Positions 8,868-17,780 of a DNA stretch of 64,000 bases are shown here, piece by piece. Numbering within the stretch: position 1 is the first letter of the stretch; each line of letters starts with the position of its first letter. The stretch lies in the NCBI RefSeq assembly GCF_029962485.1, contig NZ_CP073637.1, forward strand, positions 248,001 to 312,000, in the 5' to 3' direction. Below the pieces are notes generated by a model. It ran no database searches. It was not told the DNA's origin and was given only the letters and a program-made list of their open reading frames with translations. A program made the translations under genes and the position numbers. Source of the stretch: Burkholderia cepacia. Its GTDB lineage: Bacteria; Pseudomonadota; Gammaproteobacteria; Burkholderiales; Burkholderiaceae.

Positions 8868-9599
8868 ATGTCCTCGATCCTTCTCTACGGCATTCCCGCC
8901 GGCTGCTCGTTCGGCTCGATCGTCGCGCTTGAATGGGCCGGCCGCCCGTACCGGCTGTCGCGCATCGCGATGCCGAGCGTCGCGACGAGCGACGCGTATC
9001 TCGCGCTGAACCCGGTCGCCGAGACGCCGGCATTCGTGACCGCGAACGGCGAGGTGCTGACCGAAAGCCTCGCGATCCTCGGTCACATCGGCGCGCAGGC
9101 GCTCGACACCGGCCTCGCGTTTCGCCAGGGCAGCGCGGATTTCGACCGGCTGAACCGGATGCTCGCGTGGCTGAACACGACGTTCTTCAACGCGTTCGGC
9201 GCGCTCTGGTACGTGTACGAACACGACACCGAGGGCGCCGAGAAAGCGGCGCTGCAGGCTTATGGCCGCGGCAAGGTGCTGAAGGCGCACCGGCAGCTCG
9301 AGGCGCTGCTCGAGCGCGGTGACGGCCCGTGGCTGCTGGGTGCGCGGCGCACGCTGGCCGACGCGTACTTCTCCGGGATCGCTCGGTGGGCCGACTACCA
9401 CGCGGTATTCGAGCGCGACGCGTTCCCGCGCATCGCCGCGCTGCGTGCGCGGCTTGCCGACGATGCGGGCGTGCAGTTCGCGCACGCGATCGAGGAAAAC
9501 CTGCCGCCGCCGGCGTCGCTGGCGTTCGAAGGGCATGTGTCGCTCGACGACGCGCTGGCAAGCGCACGCGGCATCGCGGCGCCGGCCCGGGCGGCCTGA
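8868..9599 (+). CDS. Glutathione S-transferase family protein
   Basis: A 243-aa protein. The N-terminal thioredoxin-like half begins LLYGIPAGCSFGSIVALEW, and LNPVAETPAFVTANGEVLTES contains the conserved cis-Pro and the E-S pair that binds the gamma-glutamyl group. The C-terminal helical domain includes GRRTLADAYFSG-like spacing (GARRTLADAYFSG), the N-capping-box region of GSTs. It is somewhat longer at the C-terminus than a typical 200-220-aa GST. It is divergent from the LysR gene, a common arrangement for regulated detoxification genes. The substrate is unknown. Confidence 0.85.
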   Translation: MSSILLYGIPAGCSFGSIVALEWAGRPYRLSRIAMPSVATSDAYLALNPVAETPAFVTANGEVLTESLAILGHIGAQALDTGLAFRQGSADFDRLNRMLAWLNTTFFNAFGALWYVYEHDTEGAEKAALQAYGRGKVLKAHRQLEALLERGDGPWLLGARRTLADAYFSGIARWADYHAVFERDAFPRIAALRARLADDAGVQFAHAIEENLPPPASLAFEGHVSLDDALASARGIAAPARAA

Positions 9600-9645
9600 C
9601 CGGCAACGCGGTTGCCCGAAGGGAGAATTCGTGACGGTGCTTTTT

Positions 9646-9683
9646 TACCCGGATAATATTGACATCCATTAATACCCGGATAA
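9646..9683. promoter_or_regulatory. Paired TACCCGGATAA repeats, candidate operator
   Basis: TACCCGGATAA occurs at 9646-9656 and 9673-9683, in direct orientation with a 27-bp period, on an AT-rich background 40-77 bp upstream of the DUF2239 gene. The downstream protein has a basic RGRGRPK segment, so autoregulation through these sites is a reasonable guess. Confidence 0.5.
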
Positions 9684-9722
9684 AAATAGCGTCATTCTGA
9701 TTCCTGCCTCCGGGTGACCACG

Positions 9723-10337
9723 ATGACAACCTCCACGCTCCTTCCTTCGTACACGGCCTTCGACGGCCACCGGCGGCTTGCGTCGGGCGCGCTCGCAACG
9801 GTCGCGCTCGCGGTCCGGCAGGCAGCTGGCGACGCGATGCCCGGCGCGATCCTGATCTTCGATGACGCGACGGGCCGCTCGATCGACCTCGACCTGCGCG
9901 GCACCGAGGACGACATCCGCGCGCGCTATGCGCCGCCGTCAGGCGCCACGTCCGGCGCGGCAGGCGCCGGCGAACAGCGCGGCCGCGGCCGGCCGAAGCT
10001 CGGCGTCGTGTCGCGTGAAGTCACGCTGCTGCCGCGTCACTGGGAATGGCTCGGCGCGCAGCCGGGCGGCGCGTCGGTGGCGCTGCGCAAGCTCGTCGAG
10101 GACGCGCGGCGCACGCATGCGGCGGCCGACCGGCACCGCGACGCGCAAACCCGCGCCTACCACTTCATGTCGGCGATGGCGGGCGACCTGCCCGGTTTCG
10201 AGGAAGCCGCGCGGGCGCTGTATGCGAACGATCCGGCTCGGCTCGCCGAGCTGGCCGCCGGCTGGCCGGACGACGTGCGCGACCATGCGCTCGCCCTGGC
10301 GCGCGGCGACCTGCCGCCGTCCGCCGAAGACTGTTGA
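9723..10337 (+). CDS. DUF2239 family protein
   Basis: About 204 aa from ATG 9723 (GTG 9714 is an alternative). The N-terminal half carries the family opening YTAFDGHRRLASG and FDDATGRSIDLDLRG. The middle has an AT-hook-like basic patch (GRGRPKLGV) followed by VSREVTLLPRHWEWL and a helical C-terminus ending in repeated ARALYA/ELAAGWPDDVRDH segments. DUF2239 has no established function. The basic segment suggests nucleic-acid binding. No strong Shine-Dalgarno is visible. It is followed 15 bp later by the carotenoid-oxygenase gene, probably co-transcribed. Confidence 0.8.
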   Translation: MTTSTLLPSYTAFDGHRRLASGALATVALAVRQAAGDAMPGAILIFDDATGRSIDLDLRGTEDDIRARYAPPSGATSGAAGAGEQRGRGRPKLGVVSREVTLLPRHWEWLGAQPGGASVALRKLVEDARRTHAAADRHRDAQTRAYHFMSAMAGDLPGFEEAARALYANDPARLAELAAGWPDDVRDHALALARGDLPPSAEDC

Positions 10338-10352
10338 CGGAGCACCGATGCA

Positions 10353-11687
10353 ATGACCGTATTCGATCTGAACCGCGGCGCGATTGCGCCGGTTGCCGAC
10401 GAAGTCGATGTCGTCGATCTGCGCGTGACGGGTGCCATCCCGTGCGAACTCTCCGGCACGTTGCTGCGCAACGGCCCGAATCCGCCGGGCGGCCGCTTCG
10501 AAGGCAACGACATGCTGTCGTGGTGGCCGGAAGCCGCGATGCTGCACGCGATCGCGTTCGACGACGGCCGCGCGGCCGGCTACCGGAACCGCTGGGCGCG
10601 CACGCAGCGCTGGGCCGCCGTGCATGCGCCCGAGCAGGCGCCGCATCTGCCCGACACCAACCCGAACGTGAACGTGCTGCAGCATGCGGGCGAATTGCTC
10701 GCGCTGGCCGAGGGCGGCGCGCCGCTCGCGATCACGGCCGAACTCGATTCGCTCGGCGTGCCGGCGCGGCATGGGGGCTTCGACGGCGGCATGACCGCGC
10801 ATCCGAAGGTCGATCCGGTGACCGGCGAGCTGATGACGTTCCGCGCGGACTGGCGCGCGCCGTGGCTGCGCTACGGCGTGATCGACGCGCACGGCGTGCA
10901 GCGTGTCGACGTCGAGATCGACCTGGGCGCGCCGTCGATGATGCACGACCTCGCGATCACGGAAACCCGCAGCCTGTTGCTCGACCTGAACGTCGGTTAC
11001 GACTTCTCGCTGCTGAAGCAGGGCCACCGGATGCCGCTGCGCTGGCACGACGACCGGCCCGCGCGCATCGGCGTGATTCCGCGCCACGGCGGCGCGGTGC
11101 GCTGGTTCGGCGTCGAGCCGTGCTTCATCCAGCACGTCGTGAACGCGTACGACTGCGACGAATCGTGCATCGTGCTCGATGCGGTGCGCTATCCGTCGTT
11201 CCTGCGGCTCGACGCGCGCACGGGCCGCTTCGCCGACAACCCGGTCGGTGAGCTGTGGCGCTACGTGATCGATACGGCGAACGGGCTGATCGACGAAGGG
11301 CCGCTCGCCGACGGCGGCATCGAATTGCCGCGCATCAACGAAAGCCGGACGGGGCGCCGCTATCGCTACCTGTACGCGGTCGAGCAGCCGAACAACGCGG
11401 AAATGCGCGGCGTGATGCGCTTCGATCACGTGCGCGGCACGTCGACGCGCTACGCGGTGCCGGCTGGCGACCAGAACGGCGAGCCGGTGTTCGTGCCGCG
11501 CCCGGGCGGCCTCGACGAGGACGACGGCTGGCTGCTGGTGATGGTCTACCGCGCGGCGACGGATACCAGCGACGTCGTGATCCTCGATGCGCGCGCGATC
11601 GACTCGGAGCCGGTCGCGACCGTGCATCTGCCGCGCCGTGTGCCGGCCGGGTTCCACGGCGCGTGGGTGCCGCGCGCGGGCGGATGA
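10353..11687 (+). CDS. Carotenoid oxygenase (RPE65/CCD family)
   Basis: A 444-aa protein. The family cleaves double bonds of carotenoids, stilbenes or lignin-derived compounds using a non-haem iron held by four histidines. Matching histidines are at about H150 (TAHPKVDP), H198 (MMHDLAIT), H261 (FIQHVVNAYD) and H435 (FHGAWVP, the C-terminal ligand). LSGTLLRNGPNP is the standard N-terminal motif. Length is normal for bacterial members. No carotenoid biosynthesis gene is in the window, so a phenylpropanoid or stilbene substrate is as likely as a carotenoid. It probably shares an mRNA with the DUF2239 gene. Confidence 0.9.
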   Translation: MTVFDLNRGAIAPVADEVDVVDLRVTGAIPCELSGTLLRNGPNPPGGRFEGNDMLSWWPEAAMLHAIAFDDGRAAGYRNRWARTQRWAAVHAPEQAPHLPDTNPNVNVLQHAGELLALAEGGAPLAITAELDSLGVPARHGGFDGGMTAHPKVDPVTGELMTFRADWRAPWLRYGVIDAHGVQRVDVEIDLGAPSMMHDLAITETRSLLLDLNVGYDFSLLKQGHRMPLRWHDDRPARIGVIPRHGGAVRWFGVEPCFIQHVVNAYDCDESCIVLDAVRYPSFLRLDARTGRFADNPVGELWRYVIDTANGLIDEGPLADGGIELPRINESRTGRRYRYLYAVEQPNNAEMRGVMRFDHVRGTSTRYAVPAGDQNGEPVFVPRPGGLDEDDGWLLVMVYRAATDTSDVVILDARAIDSEPVATVHLPRRVPAGFHGAWVPRAGG

Positions 11688-11700
11688 ATGGCTGCGCGCG

Positions 11701-12867
11701 TCACTGCGCGCGCAGCGCGTCGACGATCTTCAGCCGCGCGGCGCGCATCGCCGGCAGGAACCCGCCGACGAGCCCCATCACGAGCGAGAACAGCAGCGTC
11801 TTCACGACGATCGCGGGCGTCAGCACGAAGCGGAACGACAGGTCCGAGAAGGTCTGGAAGTTGGTCGTCGAGAACGACGCGAACTGCATCAGCGACGCGC
11901 ACGCGAGCCCCGCGACGCCGCCGACGAAGCCGAGCAGCAGCGCTTCCAGCAGGAACGCGGCGAGCACGTTCCTGCGCTTGAAGCCGAGCGCGCGCAGCGT
12001 GCCGATCTCGGCCACGCGGTTCGCGACCGACGCATACATCGTGATCATCGCGCCGATCATCGCGGCGATCGAGAAGATCGTCGACAGCGTGATGCCGAGG
12101 ATATTGATGAACGTCGACAGCGACTTCGACTGGTCGCCGTAGAACGTCTGCTCGCGCTTCGCTTCGTCGGTCAGCCGTGGGTCGACGTCGATGTCGGCCT
12201 TGAAGCGCGCGAAGCCGTCGGCGCTCGGGATGCGCAGCACCATCGACGAATAGCTGGTGCGCCGGAACGACTGCATCAGCTGGTCGACGTCGCCCCAGAT
12301 TTCCGAATCGAAGCCGCTGCCGCCCGCGTCGAAGATCCCGACGATGGTCCAGTCGCGCTGCGCGAAATGCAGGCTGTCGCCGAGCTGCGTGCCGCTGAAG
12401 CCTTTCGCGATCGCGCTGCCGACGATGATCTCCGACGAGCCGGGCGCGAACATCCTGCCGGCCATGAGCTTCACGTGCGGGCGCAGCGCGAGCCCGGCGG
12501 GCGACACGCCGCGGATCACGACGTTCGACGGTTTGCCGGTCGACGTCTTCACGAGCGAGATCAGCACGACGGCTTCCTTCGACACGAGCGGCCGGCCGTC
12601 GGGGCCGAGCGCGACGGCCGGGTGCATCTCGAGCGCGTTGGCCTGCTGGTGGTCGATCGAACTCTGGATCTCGGTCTCGGCGCCCTTGCGGATCACCACG
12701 GCGTTGTCGGGCTCGCCGGTCGACACGAGCGTCTGCGTGAGCCCCGCGTCGAGCATCTGCACCGTCGCGAATACGAAGATCACGAGCGCCATCCCGCCCG
12801 CGGTGAGCGCGGTGGTGAGGCGCCGGGTCCACAGGTTGCGCGCGATGTAGTTGAGCGGGATCGCCAT
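11701..12867 (-). CDS. ABC transporter permease, MacB/FtsX-like (last gene of operon)
   Basis: A 388-aa protein with an N-terminal membrane helix (RRLTTALTAGGMALVIFVFATVQML), a large periplasmic MacB-like core (about residues 50-260) and three C-terminal helices (ILGITLSTIFSIAAMIGAMITMYA, LLEALLLGFVGGVAGLACA, VKTLLFSLVMGLVGGFLPAM). VAEIGTLRALGFKRRNVL is the FtsX-domain coupling loop. Partner of the second permease at 13158, the ATPase and the adaptor. Its ATG lies only 2 bp from the end of an inverted-repeat element, so its ribosome-binding site (GGAAA) comes from that element. Confidence 0.9.
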   Translation of the reverse strand: MAIPLNYIARNLWTRRLTTALTAGGMALVIFVFATVQMLDAGLTQTLVSTGEPDNAVVIRKGAETEIQSSIDHQQANALEMHPAVALGPDGRPLVSKEAVVLISLVKTSTGKPSNVVIRGVSPAGLALRPHVKLMAGRMFAPGSSEIIVGSAIAKGFSGTQLGDSLHFAQRDWTIVGIFDAGGSGFDSEIWGDVDQLMQSFRRTSYSSMVLRIPSADGFARFKADIDVDPRLTDEAKREQTFYGDQSKSLSTFINILGITLSTIFSIAAMIGAMITMYASVANRVAEIGTLRALGFKRRNVLAAFLLEALLLGFVGGVAGLACASLMQFASFSTTNFQTFSDLSFRFVLTPAIVVKTLLFSLVMGLVGGFLPAMRAARLKIVDALRAQ

Positions 12868-12869
12868 TA

Positions 12870-13153
12870 GGGTCTGTTTCCATATGGAACGTGCATGCGT
12901 TGCCACGAGAACGGCCGCTCGCGAGGCGCGCGACGCTGCGAATACTGGACGTATTCGCAAGGAGCGCAACGCGGCGAGCGGCCGTTCTCGTGGCAACCCC
13001 AAATTAAAAAATTCATGTCACGGGAATGCCCGAAATCGCCCGTATGGCGGCGTCGTTCGTCGCTTGTTTGGCGCGGCCAAACGGCGCTCCTCACTCCTTG
13101 CCCTACGAGCGATTTCGGGCATTCGCATGCACGTTCCATATGGAAACAGACCC
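12870..13153. mobile_element. 284-bp element with 30-bp perfect terminal inverted repeats and two internal hairpins (MITE-like)
   Basis: The outer 30-bp arms (12870-12899 and 13124-13153, beginning GGGTCTGTTTCCATATGGAA) are perfect inverted copies. Inside are two more inverted repeats: 23-bp arms at 12900-12922 and 12974-12996 (enclosing a smaller TGCGAATAC/GTATTCGCA pair), and 16-bp arms at 13024-13039 and 13109-13124 (enclosing GTTTGGC/GCCAAAC). The folded strand would be a three-way junction. No protein is convincingly encoded. The element fills the gap between two permease genes exactly, 4 bp from one stop and 2 bp from the next start. No clear target-site duplication was seen. Confidence 0.85.
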
Positions 13154-13157
13154 TCGT

Positions 13158-14312
13158 CTACCCGATTGCCCGCAGGCCTTCGACCACACGTACGCGCGCG
13201 GCCTGCCACGCCGGCACGATCGCGGCTGCGAAGCCGACCGCGACCGAGCACGCGGCCTGCAGCACGACGGTCTCGGTCGATACCTTGAACACCGGGAAGA
13301 TGCCGCCGGCCGCCTGCTTGAACAGGCTTGCGGCCGGCGGTGTCGCGAGGATCCCGAGCCCGCCGCCGGCCACCGCGATCACGACCGATTCGCCGAACAC
13401 GATCAGCGCGAGAAAGCCGGGGCCGAAGCCGAGCGCCTTCAGCGTCGCGTATTCGGACGTGCGTTCGCGCGCGCTCATCGCCATCGCGTTGGCCATCACG
13501 GCCATGATGATCAGGATCACCACGTACGACACGAGACGGATCGCCGCGATGATCTGGTTCGACATCGCGACGAAGCCGAGCTGGAACGCCTGCTCGGTCT
13601 CGGTCAGCGTCTCGGCGAGCGAGTTCTTGAACACCGCGTCGACGTTGCGCGCGATCGATGCGCCGTCGTCGGGGTTCGCGACGCCGAGCACGAACACGCC
13701 GACCTGGTCGGCCTGCTTCGGCGTGCGCTGGCGCACCGTTTCGTTCAGGTAGTCCCAGTGGAATACCAGTTGGCGCGTGATCGTCGAGTCGTCGCGGCCG
13801 TCGAGGATCCCGCGCACGACGAAATCCCATGTGCCCGGATAGATCGTGCCCTTCAGCGGGATCACGTCGCCGATCTTGAAGCCGAACTGATCCGCGAGCT
13901 GGCGCCCGACGAGGCAGCCGCGGCGGTCGCGGTTGTAATCGGCGCGCTGCTGCTCCGGCACGATGTATTCCGGGTACAGGTCGAGGTAGTTGTCCGATAC
14001 CGCGAAGCTCGCGAAGAAGTTCTTCGGGTCGCGGTAGATGCCGCCGAACCAGTTCGAGCGGACCACGGACGTTACACCGTCGACGCCGCGGATCCGGTTC
14101 TCGTAGCTCACCGGCAGCGCAAACACGAGCGAGATCGCGTTGCGCGTGACGAGCCGCCCGCTGGACGCGGCGGCCGCGCCCGCGTACCACGCGTCGACCA
14201 CGGTGTGCAGCAGCCCGAACGCCAGCACCGCGATTGTGAGCCCGAGCACGGTCAGCAGCGTGCGCAGCCGGTGGCGCAGCGCGTTGCGCGCGATCAGCTT
14301 CAGCACGTACAT
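13158..14312 (-). CDS. ABC transporter permease, MacB/FtsX-like
   Basis: A 384-aa protein with the same architecture as its neighbour: N-terminal helix ([22 protein letters not shown]), periplasmic domain, and three C-terminal helices around [39 protein letters not shown], which includes the FtsX-type loop. Two non-identical permeases with one ATPase and one adaptor suggest a heterodimeric exporter, as in LolCE or paired MacB-like systems. It lies 21 bp downstream of the ATPase gene. Confidence 0.9.
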   Translation of the reverse strand: MYVLKLIARNALRHRLRTLLTVLGLTIAVLAFGLLHTVVDAWYAGAAAASSGRLVTRNAISLVFALPVSYENRIRGVDGVTSVVRSNWFGGIYRDPKNFFASFAVSDNYLDLYPEYIVPEQQRADYNRDRRGCLVGRQLADQFGFKIGDVIPLKGTIYPGTWDFVVRGILDGRDDSTITRQLVFHWDYLNETVRQRTPKQADQVGVFVLGVANPDDGASIARNVDAVFKNSLAETLTETEQAFQLGFVAMSNQIIAAIRLVSYVVILIIMAVMANAMAMSARERTSEYATLKALGFGPGFLALIVFGESVVIAVAGGGLGILATPPAASLFKQAAGGIFPVFKVSTETVVLQAACSVAVGFAAAIVPAWQAARVRVVEGLRAIG

Positions 14313-14333
14313 CGCGCGCGCTCCCGCAGCCGG

Positions 14334-15032
14334 TCAGCCGGCGTGCCCATCGATCAGCTCCCCTTTTTCCAGATGGACGAGCGCGCGCGCGGCGCCGGCC
14401 GCGTGCGCGTCGTGCGTCACCATGATGATCGTCTTGCCGAGCTCGGCGTTCATCCGCTGCAGCATCGCGAGCACGTCGGTGGCCGACGCGCGGTCGAGGT
14501 CGCCGGTCGGCTCGTCGGCGACGATCAGCACGGGGTCGGTGATCAGCGCGCGGGCGATCGCGACGCGCTGCTGCTGGCCGCCCGACAGCTCGGACGGGTA
14601 GTGGCTCGTGCGGTCGCCGAGATTCACCATGTCGAGCACGAGCTCGACGCGCTCGCGCCGCTCGCGGCGCGACAGGTGCGTGAGCATCAGCGGCAGCTCG
14701 ACGTTCTCGAACGCGGTGAGCACCGGCATCAGGTTGTAGAACTGGAAGATGAAGCCGACGTTCGCCGCGCGCCATTCGGCCAGTTGCGCCTCCGCGAGCT
14801 GCGAGATGTCGAGCCCGCCCACGCGCAGCTCGCCGCTGTCGGGCCGGTCGATGCCGGCCACCAGGTTCAGCAGCGTGCTCTTGCCGGAGCCCGATGGCCC
14901 CATCAGCGCGACGAAGTCGCCTTCGCCGATGTCGAGCGTGATGTCGGTCAGCACGGGCACGATCTGGTTGCCGCGCCGGTACGACTTCGCGACGTGGCTG
15001 ATCTCGACGAGGGGCGGCGAGGCGTCGTTCAC
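14334..15032 (-). CDS. ABC transporter ATP-binding protein (LolD/MacB type)
   Basis: A 232-aa protein starting at GTG 15032, 5 bp after the adaptor stop; no in-frame ATG fits better. Walker A is GPSGSGKST, the signature is [15 protein letters not shown], Walker B is [13 protein letters not shown] and the switch is [23 protein letters not shown] is characteristic of the MacB/LolD/FtsE group. It energises the two FtsX-like permeases encoded next to it. Confidence 0.92.
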   Translation of the reverse strand: MNDASPPLVEISHVAKSYRRGNQIVPVLTDITLDIGEGDFVALMGPSGSGKSTLLNLVAGIDRPDSGELRVGGLDISQLAEAQLAEWRAANVGFIFQFYNLMPVLTAFENVELPLMLTHLSRRERRERVELVLDMVNLGDRTSHYPSELSGGQQQRVAIARALITDPVLIVADEPTGDLDRASATDVLAMLQRMNAELGKTIIMVTHDAHAAGAARALVHLEKGELIDGHAG

Positions 15033-15037
15033 GCGCG

Positions 15038-16243
15038 TTACTTCTTCGCGACGGTCACGTTCGCGCCGTCCTTCAGCTTCACGCCTGGCGCAAGCACGAC
15101 CGTGTCGCCGGGTTTCACGCCACGGACCGCGACGAGTTCGCCGATCCGCATGCCGCGCGTCACGGCCGCCGCGTGCACGATGTCGTCCTTCACGACGAAC
15201 ACCACCGGCCGGCCGTCGCGCTCGACCACGGCGCTTGCCTGCACGGCCGTCACGGGTTGCCGGTCCTGCGCTGACACGGGCTTGGACAGGAACGCGATTT
15301 TCGCGCTCATGTCGGGCAGTACGCGCTCGTCGCGGTCGACGAAGCGCACCTTCACGAGCACGGTGGCCTTCGAGCGGTCGACGGTCGGCACGATGCGCGA
15401 CACGCGGCCCGCGAAGCGCATGTCGGGCAGCGCGTCGAGCTGGATCTCGCACGGCTGCTCGGCGCGGATCTTCGCGATGTTCGATTCGGCGACATCGGCC
15501 TCGACTTCGAGCGTGTCCATGTCGGCGATCGTCACGACGGCGCCCTTGCTGTCCGACGCGGACGAAAACGGCGTGATGTTGTCGCCGACGTTCGCGTGCT
15601 TCGCGAGCACGATCCCGTCGAACGGCGCGCGGATCACCGTCTGGTCGACCGCCACTTGCGCGGCCTGCGCGTTGGCGTCGGCGGACACGATCGCGGCCTC
15701 GCCGCTGCTGAGCGATGCGCGTGCCTTGTTCACGCGTGCCGTGTCGATGTCGAGTTGCGCGGCCGGCACCGCGCCCTTCGGCGCGAGCGCCGCGGTGCGG
15801 CGCAACGCGATTTCGGCGTCCTTCAGCTCGGCCTGCTGCACGCCGAGGTTCGCGCGGGCAACCTTCGCCTGCGCGAGCGCCTGCGCCAGCGACGCTTCCA
15901 CGTCGCGGCTTTCCAGGCGCGCGATGATCTCGTCCTTCTTCACGCGCGTGCCTTCGAGCACGCCGAGCCATTCGACGCGCCCCTGGCCCTTCGATGCGAC
16001 GGCGGCCTTGCGCTGCGGCACGACGTAGCCGGTCGCATTGAGCTGCGTGTCGTTCTGGTACGGGTAGGCGGACGTGACGGACGTGGTTTCGACGGTCGGC
16101 CGGCCGGTGAGCGCAATGCCGGCGACGATCGCGACGACGACGAGCGCGGTGGCGGCCACATAGCGTACCCACCGGCGCCGGCGGGGCGCCGGTGCGATCG
16201 GACGCCGGTCGATTTTCAGTTTGTCCAGATTGTGATCGGGCAA
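15038..16243 (-). CDS. HlyD/MacA-type periplasmic adaptor subunit
   Basis: About 401 aa. The only start that keeps the N-terminal region is TTG 16243. A basic leader (APRRRRWVRYVAATALVVVAIVAGIAL) anchors it in the inner membrane. A lipoyl/barrel-sandwich half-motif (VASKGQGRVEWLGVLEGTRVKKDEIIARLE), a long alpha-hairpin (about residues 110-205) and the returning half (IRAPFDGIVLAKHANVGDNI) follow, then beta-barrel and membrane-proximal domains. With the ATPase and two permeases downstream it forms a tripartite-type export system. No outer-membrane factor gene is adjacent. Confidence 0.9.
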   Translation of the reverse strand: MPDHNLDKLKIDRRPIAPAPRRRRWVRYVAATALVVVAIVAGIALTGRPTVETTSVTSAYPYQNDTQLNATGYVVPQRKAAVASKGQGRVEWLGVLEGTRVKKDEIIARLESRDVEASLAQALAQAKVARANLGVQQAELKDAEIALRRTAALAPKGAVPAAQLDIDTARVNKARASLSSGEAAIVSADANAQAAQVAVDQTVIRAPFDGIVLAKHANVGDNITPFSSASDSKGAVVTIADMDTLEVEADVAESNIAKIRAEQPCEIQLDALPDMRFAGRVSRIVPTVDRSKATVLVKVRFVDRDERVLPDMSAKIAFLSKPVSAQDRQPVTAVQASAVVERDGRPVVFVVKDDIVHAAAVTRGMRIGELVAVRGVKPGDTVVLAPGVKLKDGANVTVAKK

Positions 16244-16602
16244 TTTGAGCGCCTCGAGACGGCGGCGGTCTGGCGACGGCCGCGATCCGGTTTCCGGGGA
16301 AAGGGACGGATGGACGCCAGTATAAGCGTCGTCCCGATGGCGCGCGAGCCGGTTTGCAGCGCTGCCGTGGCGGCCGCCGCAGCGGCTACGGACATGGGAA
16401 TACGCGTGCTCCCCCGGGGAAACCCGAGGGACGCAAGCAACGTGTCAACTTGCCGCGAACACGATGCGTTATGGAACCAGTGCGTCAGGTTTTGTCGCGA
16501 CGGAACGGCGAAAGCCGGCCTCGCGGCCTGGGGCTCCGATGCGAATGCCTCGCATCTTTACCTACCGGTACGTTTGATTTTTTCTCCGCTAAAGGAAGAA
16601 CA
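16244..16602. other. Intergenic region, no gene seen
   Basis: This 359-bp gap separates the divergent exporter operon and the small periplasmic protein gene, and must hold both promoters. I see no convincing RNA or operator, only short G/C-rich symmetric stretches such as GGGGAAACCC and CCTACCGGTACG near 16420 and 16560. Confidence 0.4.
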
Positions 16603-16836
16603 ATGAAGAAGACGCTCGCTTCGATCATCGCCGCAGCATTCGCACTCGCATCGGTTTCGGCATTCGCACAGGCGTCCGCGCCGGCAGCCGACACGTCGGC
16701 AGCTGCTCCGGCACCGGCCAAGAAGGATCACAGCAAGCCGAAGCACCAGCTGAAGCACCACGGTTCGGCCAAGGGCAAGGCGAAGGCCGCCGCCGCTTCG
16801 GCAGCCGGCACGAACGACGCAGGCGCAGCAAACTAA
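16603..16836 (+). CDS. Small secreted Lys/His/Ala-rich protein
   Basis: A 77-aa protein. Signal peptide MKKTLASIIAAAFALASVSAFA is followed by a low-complexity mature part: PAKKDHSKPKHQLKHHGSAK, then Ala-rich. AAGGAAG precedes the ATG. The mature protein would be strongly basic and possibly metal- or polyanion-binding through its histidines. No named family is recognised. A strong terminator follows, so it is a stand-alone gene. Confidence 0.8.
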   Translation: MKKTLASIIAAAFALASVSAFAQASAPAADTSAAAPAPAKKDHSKPKHQLKHHGSAKGKAKAAAASAAGTNDAGAAN

Positions 16837-16879
16837 GCGCTTCGCCCGGGGCCGGCACCGCCGGCCGCCCGTCGCGAGA

Positions 16880-16914
16880 CCCCGCATGTTTCGGCATGCG
16901 GGGTTTTGTTTTTT
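16880..16914 (+). terminator. Intrinsic terminator
   Basis: A 9-bp stem (CCCCGCATG / CATGCGGGG) with a 6-nt loop and a T-rich tail ends the small secreted-protein gene. The T-tail touches the stop codon of the convergent Mut7-C gene. Confidence 0.85.
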
Positions 16915-17684
16915 CAGGCGTCGCGTTCGCCGGGCAGCGGCGCTGACGACGGCGGTGGCGTACGCATCGCATCGACCACCGCGCGCATGCGCCGCCAGTG
17001 CGAACCTTCCCAGAACACGCGCCGGCACACGTCGCACGCGGCGAAACGGCGGTGCCGCTGCCGGACGCCGTCCGGCACACGCGGCGCGGCGGCGGCCGCG
17101 TCGAGCGGATGTAGCGGCGCGTTGCAGCGCAGGCACAGCCGGAACGGCCGCATGTGCGGTGCGAGATCGAGCCGCTCGAACAGTTCGCGCAACTGGTCGG
17201 CCGGCTGCAGCGCGTGCAGGTAGCAGCCGCGCACGACCGCGCGCCGCTTGAGCAGTTCGCGGTCGCGGGTCAGCACGATCCGGCCCTCCCGCGTGGCCAG
17301 CGCCGCGAGCTCGTCGTCGCGGTAGTGGTTGTCGTAGCAGGTGTCGAAGCCCGCGAGGCGCAGCAGTTGCGCGAGGCCGCCGAGATGCGCGTCGGCGACG
17401 AAGCGCCACGGCGCCGCTTGCGGCGCGGTTGCACCGTTCGCCACCGGCTGCGCGCGTTCCGGAAAGGCTTCGACGCGGTGGCCGTCGCCGAGCGGCTGGT
17501 CGAGCGCGGCCGGCGCGTCGTTCACGTAAAGCCGGCCGATTTCGGTATGCGGGACGCCAAGCGCCTCGATCGCGTGCTTCACCGTCGCGTCGCGCGCACA
17601 CGCCTGCCCGAACGCGCGGTCGCGCTGCGCGCGCGGGAGAAAGGCGTTCAGTTCGCCGTGGAAGCGGAAGGTCGCGGTCGCCAT
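16914..17684 (-). CDS. Mut7-C RNase domain protein with N-terminal ubiquitin-like domain
   Basis: A 256-aa protein. Residues 1 to about 85 match a ubiquitin-like/MoaD-like fold (FRFHGELNAFLPRAQRDRAF). From about 95 it is a Mut7-C (PIN-like) domain: FVADAHLGGLAQLLRLAGFDT with the catalytic Asp, IVLTRDRELLKRR with a second Asp, and a C-terminal zinc ribbon of two CxxC pairs (CLRCNAPL and CDVCRRVFWEGSHW). The family is a presumed RNase. The stop lies in the terminator T-run of the convergent gene. It is divergent from the dehydrogenase gene (96 bp gap). Confidence 0.85.
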   Translation of the reverse strand: MATATFRFHGELNAFLPRAQRDRAFGQACARDATVKHAIEALGVPHTEIGRLYVNDAPAALDQPLGDGHRVEAFPERAQPVANGATAPQAAPWRFVADAHLGGLAQLLRLAGFDTCYDNHYRDDELAALATREGRIVLTRDRELLKRRAVVRGCYLHALQPADQLRELFERLDLAPHMRPFRLCLRCNAPLHPLDAAAAAPRVPDGVRQRHRRFAACDVCRRVFWEGSHWRRMRAVVDAMRTPPPSSAPLPGERDA

Positions 17685-17780
17685 CCGTCCAGTATCGCAC
17701 CGCGCCCGGCCGGCGGCAGGCGCTGCAGACGGCCGGCATCTGTGTTTAACTCGCGGCTTCACGGAGCGAAGGAGCGGGCA

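Noticed and set aside
13026..16028. 1000-aa plus-strand frame across the exporter operon
   Set aside because: It runs through the inverted-repeat element and antisense to three well-supported genes.
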